From positions 1 to 64,000 of the forward strand of contig JAKZHN010000008.1 in the NCBI GenBank assembly GCA_037179335.1: a stretch of 64,000 bases of DNA. Reading direction: 5' to 3'. Positions 55,463 through 64,000 of the stretch are shown here, in pieces. A model generated the notes under the pieces. That model made no database searches, was not told the origin of the DNA, and saw only the letters and a list, made by a program, of their open reading frames with translations. Origin of the DNA: Cyclaneusma minus. Taxonomy: Eukaryota > Ascomycota > Leotiomycetes > Marthamycetales > Marthamycetaceae. Position numbers and translations under genes: made by a program. The stretch's first letter is position 1. Every line of letters starts with the position of its first letter.

Positions 55463-58027
55463 ATGTCCAACGTCTCAAGTCCCGCGAACCCCTCCCCTCC
55501 TCTCCACGCCGATGTTCTCCGAGATGCAAGAGTGCAGCTGGGACGGCTTGTAGCTGCTGGAAGGGAGCGACATGAAATTGGGTTAAGATGGGACAGGGTA
55601 CGGGGAGAAGTCAATGCTGGGTTAGGGGGGGAATTGGCCGAGGTCGTTATTGTTGCAGAGGAATGCTTCTTGGAAATTGATCGTGTTGCGATGGAACCGC
55701 ACAACGTGCAAACTTATCGGACAATGATAGACAACGCGACACAGGGTATTCGGGATCACCGGGATGCCATCTCCCAACATCCCGAAAGTGTTGCCAGAGT
55801 CATCCAACATGGCGTCGATCTTCTCAACTTCTTCCCTAGCTTGATTCGACTTGACAAGATCGACCCCGCCACCTTCAATATCCTGAACCAAAACCTCGCT
55901 GCTCGCCACGATGAAACCATTGCAGAAGTGAGCAGCTTGCAGACGGAAAACGGGGACATGAAGGGGACTATTGAAACTCATGGTCGGAAGGTCGCGGCGT
56001 ACAAGACACAGATCGGGTACTGGAGGGATTTGGCTGAAAAGAGAGGGGCTCGCAATCGCAGCATCGCTGCGGAGATCTTTCACTTGGAGGCTAGGGCGGA
56101 ACAGCTGGAGGAGAGGGTGGGGCGGCTTGAGCAGGATCTTGCGAGGAAGGAGGAGGAGCTGAGGCAATCGGATGATCAGGCCATGGTGGCGGCGGTGGTT
56201 GCGGCAGAAGAGATCGCGGAAATGGAGGCGAGGACCAGAGCGCAGCTGGATGAGACCGAGGAAGTGCATGGCAAGCGAGCTGCCTCTTCTGCCGCCAGGG
56301 CTGTTCGCCGAATACTGCTGCACCATGTCGCCCTATCCCGCCTCGCCCGAGAGAACCAGCGGCGATTTCTACTCGCACAAGCTGTGAGCACCGCAGCGGC
56401 CGATCGTGCAGCTGCTGCCAGTGTGAAGGCACTCAGCCGGGCGCAGCTCGGACATGATCTTGAAACATCCCGACTGAAAGAGCAGCATGAGGTTGAGCTA
56501 GTGAACAAGCGTGTGGCAATTTCTCGGCTTCAGAATGACTACCGCAGGGAATCACGAGAGCATGAGCATCAGTTGGGTAATATCACCAGAGATGCAGCTC
56601 GCTCTGCCAGAACTCTTTGCCGAAAGAGTAGTGCTATCTTTCGTCTTGGCCGACAACTCTCCAGCCTCCTGCTACTCCATCGCAACGATCTTCGATTTCA
56701 CAATGATCTCTGTGATAGTTACGAGCACAGAATCGCTCAAAGCAACATGTATCGAACGGAGTGCCTCGAGAAGCTTGCCACTGAACATGCTTCATCCATC
56801 GCAGACCTCCAAACTGCACATGCGGCATTGATCGCTGAAACTACCCGTGAACATCGTACTACCTTGGAGCACCGCGATATCTCGCATGAACAGAATGTGA
56901 ATAATCTGATTGGTGAACATGGGCGGGAACTTACCAGGCGCGATAATGAGCATCAGACATCTCTTCAGACCATACACCTTGCAAGAAAGAAAGGTCGGGA
57001 TGACCACCGTGGTGCTCTTACAACTATCAAGGATGGGCACAAGGAGTCACTGAAACGTCTTGGCGAAAGCCACTCTGAACAAATCAAACTTGCTCGCGAT
57101 GAGAGAGACGGCGCTCTTGCAGAGAGTGTGAAGCTTAATTTCACACTCGAATCGTACCAGAAAGCGCTACGACTTATCACATCATCTTACACCTCTTCCA
57201 ATGCTACTCATGAAGCTCTGGCCCAAGCATTTCTCTCTGCGGACCAAGATCTCGAGAACAGTGTGGTTCTGACCCAGCCATGGACAGTCTTTGTTCCAGG
57301 ACATGAGCACGAGCCGGTGACTTCTACCACCGCCGTCTTCTCTGCCATGGAGTTCTGTGCGCTTGCGCACGACAACCGACTTGCTTTTCCTCTGCTTCTG
57401 CGGGCAGTGACCGCCCTGTGTGGTCTGATGACTAATGCCACCAATCCCGCCATTGTGCCTCTCGTGCTTCGTGGTGTTTGTGCCTTTGTCGAGAGCTTGC
57501 CCGAATGGCCGTATACTACACTCGCAGGCCTATGTGCCCTGGCCCTCCGCCGTCTGGTTCTTGTCGCTGCCGCCCGGTTTCCCACTGCTGACCCATCGCT
57601 GCTGTCTGAGAGTGGAGCTCTCAAGCGACTCGAGACATATACCAATGAACAGACCGACATGATCCATCTCGTGTACAGATTTTTCTGGAGCAGCCCCAAT
57701 GACCTGCAATTGTTCTTTGATCAGTGCCCTCACTTGAATCACTACGTCCAAGACACCGGGGTCCTGCTTGTCCACGACAATTTCGATCCAAAACATGTCT
57801 TATGTATTGATGAGGACCGAAAGGTCATATCTTACATGACCGTTCAAGACATGAGCCTAGATTTTGAGACTGAGGTCCCATCCTGCAAGCTCAAATGTGA
57901 TGATCGGGAATATGTGGTGGAGCTGAAGCATGGGTCTGTCGCTTATGAGTGGTACCATGAACGTATCCTTGACGACTACGAGATCCCGGGTCTGGATGAG
58001 TTTTTGGCGGAGTCGGATGAGGAGTGA
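55463..58027 (+). CDS. Gene B: long coiled-coil protein with novel C-terminal domain (854 aa)
   Basis: Single exon, ATG 55463 (MSNVSSPANPSPPLHADV) to TGA 58027. Residues 40-160 are mostly helical; about 150-590 is a long charged coiled coil (HLEARAEQLEERVGRLEQDL; later EHRTTLEHRDISHEQNVNNL). From about 600 a C-terminal domain aligns with gene A: QPWTVFVPGHEHEP, AMEFCALAHDNRL, AIVPLVLRGVCAFVESLPEW, AARFPTADPS, IHLVYRFFW, FFDQCPHL, PKHVLCIDEDRKVI, ELKHGSVAYEWYHERILDDY and EIPGLDEF. No signal peptide or membrane helix, so probably cytosolic or nuclear. Uninterrupted, and codon use resembles its neighbours, so likely functional. Function unknown; I know of no named domain that fits. Confidence 0.85.
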   Translation: MSNVSSPANPSPPLHADVLRDARVQLGRLVAAGRERHEIGLRWDRVRGEVNAGLGGELAEVVIVAEECFLEIDRVAMEPHNVQTYRTMIDNATQGIRDHRDAISQHPESVARVIQHGVDLLNFFPSLIRLDKIDPATFNILNQNLAARHDETIAEVSSLQTENGDMKGTIETHGRKVAAYKTQIGYWRDLAEKRGARNRSIAAEIFHLEARAEQLEERVGRLEQDLARKEEELRQSDDQAMVAAVVAAEEIAEMEARTRAQLDETEEVHGKRAASSAARAVRRILLHHVALSRLARENQRRFLLAQAVSTAAADRAAAASVKALSRAQLGHDLETSRLKEQHEVELVNKRVAISRLQNDYRRESREHEHQLGNITRDAARSARTLCRKSSAIFRLGRQLSSLLLLHRNDLRFHNDLCDSYEHRIAQSNMYRTECLEKLATEHASSIADLQTAHAALIAETTREHRTTLEHRDISHEQNVNNLIGEHGRELTRRDNEHQTSLQTIHLARKKGRDDHRGALTTIKDGHKESLKRLGESHSEQIKLARDERDGALAESVKLNFTLESYQKALRLITSSYTSSNATHEALAQAFLSADQDLENSVVLTQPWTVFVPGHEHEPVTSTTAVFSAMEFCALAHDNRLAFPLLLRAVTALCGLMTNATNPAIVPLVLRGVCAFVESLPEWPYTTLAGLCALALRRLVLVAAARFPTADPSLLSESGALKRLETYTNEQTDMIHLVYRFFWSSPNDLQLFFDQCPHLNHYVQDTGVLLVHDNFDPKHVLCIDEDRKVISYMTVQDMSLDFETEVPSCKLKCDDREYVVELKHGSVAYEWYHERILDDYEIPGLDEFLAESDEE

Positions 58028-58299
58028 GGGGGAGTCAAGGGGAGTCAAGGGGTGGCGGGAGCGAAGAGTTTGATGGGTGATGGGTGATGAAGAGGAGGGT
58101 GTTCTTCTTTCCGGGATATGTTCACAAGGCGAGTAATTTTTTTTTTTGACATTTTGGCGTCCTTCTCACATGAGTATTATTTTACCGCACACTGCGGAAG
58201 AGGTTGCTTTAACGATAATGGGTGGATGCGCTGTATGGGCATGTAATTTCCGAGAGGCTATCCCTTACAATGCACATCCATGAAGTCTATCACGGCAGC
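58028..58299. other. Short spacer after gene B
   Basis: 3' region of gene B; includes a T-run (58138-58146). No gene. Confidence 0.4.
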
Positions 58300-58410
58300 A
58301 TCTGTAGGCCTACATGGTCGGGAACATGTTGTAGAGATGAAGACTGGGTCTGTTGCGTACGAGTGGTACCATGACCGCATTTTGGACGAGTACGAGATCC
58401 CTGGCCCCGA
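58300..58410 (+). pseudogene. Fragment E: copy of the last ~40 residues of a gene B-type protein
   Basis: Reads LHGREHVVEMKTGSVAYEWY then HDRILDEYEIPGPD, matching gene B residues about 811-845 (REYVVELKHGSVAYEWYHER...). DNA similarity is visible throughout. It lacks the rest of the gene and runs straight into a minisatellite. Confidence 0.75.
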
Positions 58411-58429
58411 TTTGATTACTTGGATCAGG

Positions 58430-58545
58430 CATGATTATCTTCATCATTCCAATTATTATTCCAATTATTCTAGTTATTCCCAATTATTCCGATTATTCCC
58501 AGTTACTTGGATTATTCCCAGTCACTTGGATTATCCCCAGTTACG
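58430..58545 (+). repeat. ~20 bp minisatellite, TTATTCCCAGTTACTTGGA-like
   Basis: About six units; the last three (ATTATTCCCAGTTACTTGG, ATTATTCCCAGTCACTTGG, ATTATCCCCAGTTACGAAGG) are the cleanest copies of the family in the window. It separates fragment E from fragment D, whose coding part starts at its right edge. Confidence 0.8.
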
Positions 58546-58818
58546 AAGGACTTTATCGTTCTCGCCGACACCGACAGTCCCTCTCACGTGTTGACCATCA
58601 ACCGCGACGACAAGATCATATCGCTGATGCCCATCTCCTCATTTGTGATTACGTACGATCAAGGTGGTGAGGCAACATGTACTTTGCATGGCGGTGTGAC
58701 AGACTTCAGCTTTGTGATGGAGAAGGGATCTGATGCCGAGCACTTTTTTGAGGAATGGGTAGCTCCGGAGTATGAAATTATAGATTTAGATGATGAGTTA
58801 CTAGATGGTAAGTACTAG
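58545..58818 (+). pseudogene. Fragment D: 3' end of a gene A-type protein
   Basis: Reads KDFIVLADTDSPSHVLTINR, then LMPISSFVITYDQGGEATC, then HFFEEWVAPEYEIIDLDDEL and a stop at 58818. It matches the end of gene A and overlaps fragment C over KDFIVLADTxSPSHVLTINR. No start codon of its own and the first half of the domain is missing, so it is a gene end, not a gene. Confidence 0.78.
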
Positions 58819-59300
58819 GAGAAGGCGGTTTGATGTTGTGGCGTCAGTGGCTTTTTTGGGAGTTGCTCTTCAATTTTGCGAGTAGGTATTCTTTTGTTTC
58901 GTTGTCTTCCAAGCTTCAGATAGCTTCACAAGGAGATACATGGCCTTCTAAAGTCTTGGGATCATATTGTATTAAGATTTGTACCTAGAATGCATATGTC
59001 TTACAGGATGTGGATGAGGTGTTGCTGTCTGGTATTTACCGGAAGAGCCTTCATGTAATGGTTACATACAGATCAATGGCATCTAAGCCTCTCCTATGTG
59101 AAGCAAACTGTAATGACATCGCGGGACAAGTTTAAATTCACTTTCGATTAGACTAGATCACGATTTCTGGTATTCAAGCCAGTCCGAGTCACATTCAGTA
59201 ATGCGTTTGCTAGCCAAATCATCCTTAAGCTTATACCCATCCATCACCGACTCGAGCCACGACTCTCTGCATCTGACCCGCTAGCCAAAACTCAGTTTAA
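58819..59300. other. Last normal-composition stretch
   Basis: About 480 bp without a gene; base composition falls abruptly to AT-rich at about 59,300. Confidence 0.5.
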
Positions 59301-62300
59301 AGCTTTATTTATAACCCTTAATAAGCACAAAAAAAAGCAATGGGCGTATATTAGTTTAATTTATTAATAAGGAATATATATAATAAAGCGCCGTATTTAA
59401 TTAATTATAAAAATACAATTTGGTTAGAAAAATCGATAATAAATATATTTTAAATATAGCCATTTTTTTAAAAAAGGCAAAATACCAAATTTATAATATT
59501 CGATTTTTAAAAAAAAAAATGTTTTTATTCTTGATTTTACCAATATGGTATTAAATTAAATAAACGAAATTATGCTTATAATTGCGCAAATATTTAATAA
59601 AATCTATTATAATTTTTTTTGGTATTTAAGAAGCAATATTTGATTTTTTTAATAATTATTAAGAAACAGCAGCAAATAATTTTGCTTTAATAGTAATTAA
59701 TTAATAATGCATTTTTTTAATATATAATTTCATACTATTTATTATAAAAAAGATTAAAGCAAAAACAAATATATAATATAAATCTTTTTTTTTACCAAGC
59801 TTAAAATATAAAAATAAGGCAAATATTTATTATTAAAAATTGCAATAAAAAGTTTAGTAATAATAAAAAAATGCGCAAAAATAGCAATAAGCTTATACCC
59901 TATTTAAAAAAAAAATTTAGGGAATTTTATTAAAAAAATACAATTAAATTAAAAGGCGCAATGCTTAATATATTAAAAATAAGCTTATATATATTAAAAA
60001 ATATATATAATCCAAATTAATTGCTTAAATTTGCTTATTTAGCAATTTAAGCCTTTCTTTTTAGGCTTAAATTAATGATTTTTTTTAATTTAATATAAAA
60101 ATAGCTTTAAATTGTTTTTTAAGCTTAATAACCTTAATATTATATATATATTAAAAATTATTTAACGCTTTAATTTTATTTTTATAGCTTTTTTAGCAGC
60201 ATTTTTTATTATATTTAAAAAGGCTTTACCCTAACCTTTTTTTTAATATAAAAATCGCTAATTTATAGCTAATAGCAGCCTAATTTTTTTTAAAAAAATA
60301 ATTAAAATTCTATCACGGCAGCTTAAGGGCAAGGCAGGGGTTAAGATAAAGCAACGTTATAAGCTGTAAAAAAGTCTGCAGCTTTGCAAAAACTTAAAAG
60401 CCCTGCCGGCTAGCGCAAAACGCTAAAATTACGTGCCTGGTACAAAAGAGGGCTTAGGGCGCATAGTGCGTGGCGCGTGTCCAAAATACATGCTTAAGGC
60501 ATTTAAAATTAATATTATAATAATATCCCTTTTTAAATTGCTATTTATTTTAAATAATATTTTTTAATCATAATTTATATTTTTTTTAAAAAAAAATGCT
60601 TAAAATTATGCCCTTTTTAAGCTATTTCCTTTTTTTTTAAATAGCTATTTTTGCCTTTGCTATTTATATTGCAGCCTTTTTAATTTGTTTTTAAATATTA
60701 AGGCGGCTATAATTTAATTAAAATTTTATATTAAAGCGGTGTTTTATATTATAATAAATGGCTATAATATATTTTTATTATATTATAAAGCCTATTTAAT
60801 AAAAAAGCCTGGAAATTTTATTTTATTTAAATAATTTTAATGCTATTTTTATAAATATTTTTAAAGCTATAAAAATTTGCTTTCAATTATTAGCTTAATT
60901 TATAATTAGTCTATTTAATATAATATATCAGGATTTAATATAAACGGGTATTTTAACTATAAATATTTAAAACGCTATTAAATTTTTATTTTTTAATAAT
61001 CTTTTGTATTCTTTTTTTTTAATATTTTGCTTTTAATATTTTTATTTTTTCGCTTATTGATTTTATTTTGGCCTAGGAATTGTTTTGTTTTTGGTTTTAA
61101 TTTAAAAAAAAATATATAAAAGATTAGGAGAATTTGTATATTATTAAACTTCTTTAGAAAATAGGCTTATTTATATATTTTAAGTGGTTTTTCTAATTTA
61201 GAGTATTTTTTTATATAAAATAATTGATTTTTATACTTTTAATATTAATATAAATATATTAGCCGATTTTAAAAGCCTGGGCTTTAAAACGGTAAATATT
61301 GGCATTCCGTTTATAGCAATTAATTAATTATTAAGCAAATATTTTAAATTGGGTAAAAATCCGTTTTATATAATTCGTAATAATATTGGCTTTATGAAAT
61401 TTTTATTTTTAAATTAAAATTATATCTAAAAGGCAAGGCTAAAATAATTTTATACCTATTTATAAATAAAATTTGTAATTGGTAAAAAATAGCATTATTT
61501 TTGTAATTTTAAATATTTAATTATTAAAAATAAATTCCGCTAATAATAGCTAATTTACTTAATTATTTTAAATAAAGAATATAAAGCTTTTTAAATATTA
61601 TTTTAAATAAGCATTAAATTTTTATCTTTTTTTAAAAAAAATATTATGGTTTTAATCCGATTTTTAATTTTTTAAATAAATGCTTTGAAAATTGGAAAAT
61701 CAATTGGATTTTTTTATTTGAAATAATATTATTAAAAATGCTATAAAAAGAATAAATTTTATTAATAAAGGCTTTTGCAAGCTTTTTAGCTTTAAAGCCC
61801 GTAATAAAAATAAAATAGCGTATTTTAATAAATTTATATATTATTATAATAATATATTAATAGCTGCAGCTATTTTTAATATATTTAAATAATAGTATAA
61901 TATAATTTACCAAAATATTTAATTAAGCTTTAAAAGAAATTAATAGGAATTATAAAAATCCGGGTAATAATAGCTTAAAAAATTTAACTTTATTATATTT
62001 TTTTTAATATATTTTGCAATATTTTAAAATATTTTAGGCCATTAATAATATTAATTAATATTTGCCAAAATTTTAATTGTTTTTAAATATTTAGCTATAA
62101 TTATAAAATATTATTTATAAATAATTTAAATTATTAAATTAAAAGCGTTAAAGGTTATCTATATTTAATTTGCGTTTTTTGGTTTTTTTAATATAATTTA
62201 TTTATTTAAAATAAAAAGATCCAATATTTATTTTTTAAAACTTTAATGCAAATCTTTTACCTAGGCTTTTAAACTTTTATTTTTTAGGGCCGTTAATACC

Positions 62301-64000
62301 AATATTGCAATTTTTAATTTTTTATATATTATTTTAATAAGTTTTTTAATTGGTTTTTTTTTAAATTTTGTACCAAATTTAAATTTAATATTAAATTACA
62401 TTAAATCTTTTTTAAGTTTATTATTAAATTTTTTAGTGCTTTAAATAAAAATTTTAATATTAATAATAATACTTTTAATTTATGCTAAAAACAAATTATT
62501 TTTAATATATTAAAATCGGTTTTTTCAAAACTTGCTTAATATATTTGGTTTTATTGCCTAGAATTTTAATTTATAAATAATTTTAAAATTAAAGCCAAAA
62601 ACAAATTAGTGGACCTATTTTTAATTTAGCTATTTTATTATTATAAATCATTTTAAATTATTATAATTAATTTAATTTTAATTTTTCTAATAGTTTTTAA
62701 ATTTCTGGTTTTAATTTTTTTAACCATTTAATAATAGCCAGAAATCTTTTATTATAAATTTTATAATTGCATTTTATAAAATTTCAAATTTTAAAAAAGT
62801 AAGTTATAAATTAAAGGATTTTGTTATTTCCATATTAAAAAAGCATTTTTTAAAGAGTAATTTAAGGCTATTATTTTGAAAATTATTTATTTATTATAAT
62901 TAAGAAAAGCTAAAATAAAAGCTAAAATAAAAGCTTATTTAAATTTATTAAAAGCATTTTATTAAGCTTTTTCCCAATTCTTTTTTTAATTAAATTATTT
63001 AATAGCTTGGCTATTTAAAAAAAAGAATTGGTAAATTTCATAAATTTTTAAAAAATTTAAATAAAAATTAGCCGTTTTCAAATTATAATACCAAATATTT
63101 TATTTAAATTAATTTTTTATATTATTTAACATAATATAAAGGCTTAAATATTTAATATAAATAATTTTAAATTCATATTTAAAAATATTAATTTAAATAT
63201 TAATATTTTTTAAACGGCGAGTTATTTTCCAAATATATTTTTTATATTTTTTTAAATCATTTAAAAAAAATTGAAACATTATTTAAATAGGCTATATAGA
63301 TTTTATTTAATAAATTAAATAAAACATTATTAATATAATATTAAAACAAGGCTAAAATATTGCAAAATTTAAAACATATAATTAATAATTTAAAAAGTTT
63401 AAAGCGAATAATAAACGCCGTTTTGTTTTGTTTTTGGCTATTTTTAATTTATTAAATATTGCAATAATATTAAGCTCAATATAAATTTTAGCCTTATATA
63501 TATATATGTTTATAATTAATAATAAAAAATAGCAATTTTTAATAATAATATTATTTAATTCTTTATAATTTTTTATAATTTTAATTTCTTTTTTTAATTT
63601 AGCAATTAATATTAATAATACAATATATTTAATTTTTGATTTTTAAATAAATTTATAAAAAAAATATTTAAGCTATTTTTTAATATATTTTAAATTTTTT
63701 AAATAAAAAAGGCCGATTTTTACTATATAATGGTTTTATACCAAATCATAATTTAATTTTATAGTTTTATAAATGCCTAAAAAATAATTTATTGGCTTTT
63801 TTTTTAAAAAAAAGGCATTTAACATATTATAAAGCTATTTAAAAAGCTTATTTTAAATTTTATTATTATTTAAGCTAGGCTTTTTCTTTATATCTTTTTT
63901 TTTATCATTTTGCTTAGCCTATTTATATTTTAAAAATTAAAAATGTTTTGCTTAAAATAATAAAAGGCTAAAAGTTTATTATACGCAAGTAAAAATAAAA
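59300..64000. other. AT-rich, RIP-like block to the window edge
   Basis: Continuous AT-rich sequence, TA-dense, with no protein-like ORF; same look as 5.1-10.9 kb. One GC-richer island at about 60300-60500. It continues past the end of the window. Confidence 0.8.

Noticed and set aside
58138..58146. T-run after gene B as a Pol III terminator
   Set aside because: No A or B box upstream; a plain homopolymer in a 3' region.
1..64000. CRISPR array
   Set aside because: No set of identical short repeats with unique equal-length spacers; the tandem repeats here are degenerate minisatellites, and the genome is fungal.

Overview
This window is one chromosome end of a filamentous ascomycete (Pezizomycotina; a Dothideomycete is my best guess, an inference from gene style only). 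The evidence is a perfect CCCTAA telomere tract at the left edge, genes split by short 45-260 bp introns, a fungal gene set (SAGA subunit Spt20, fungal PKA catalytic subunit, GRAM-TBC Rab-GAP, FMO-DUF6314 fusion), and long extremely AT-rich blocks that look like repeat-induced point mutation (RIP) of repeats.

Layout. 1-126: telomere. About 400-3,420: a degenerate tandem array of ~173 bp monomers, each with a tRNA B-box-like motif on the minus strand, with a 222 bp TA-flanked MITE inserted in one monomer. 4.7-15.0 kb: an AT-rich block with almost no coding capacity, bounded by a ~90 bp inverted repeat, holding decayed repeats and a broken coiled-coil gene (10.9-12.4 kb). 15-59 kb: the gene-bearing core. 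59.3-64.0 kb: a second AT-rich, gene-free block.

Genes in order: small orphan ORF (15.1 kb,+); Mn-type cation diffusion facilitator (16.1-18.2,-); isocitrate lyase/PEP mutase superfamily enzyme (19.0-20.6,-); uncertain orphan ORF (21.2-21.9,-); DUF1275 membrane protein (24.6-25.5,+); Spt20 (26.5-29.7,-); BTB/POZ protein (30.6-32.4,+); eight-cysteine membrane protein (34.7-35.5,+); Gyp2-like GRAM-TBC-EF-hand Rab-GAP (36.5-40.0,+); PKA catalytic subunit (41.1-42.8,+); CorA-like membrane protein (43.8-45.9,-); MFS anion:cation symporter (46.8-48.5,-); FMO fused to DUF6314 (49.4-51.9,+); then a family of coiled-coil proteins with a shared C-terminal domain I do not recognise (52.1-58.8): one long intact gene, one gene with an apparent 1-nt frameshift, and three gene pieces.

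The most interesting part is that last region. Two pieces of one family member lie 6.4 kb apart in opposite orientation and share a nearly identical ~73 bp segment. Re-inverting the DNA between them would rejoin one reading frame, which is the signature of an inversion with duplicated breakpoints that broke a member of a lineage-specific tandem array. Most of the core genes look like housekeeping or signalling genes; the MFS and FMO genes are divergent neighbours and each appears to use a GC-AG intron. Exon joins were worked out by hand from splice consensus, reading-frame phase and family conservation.
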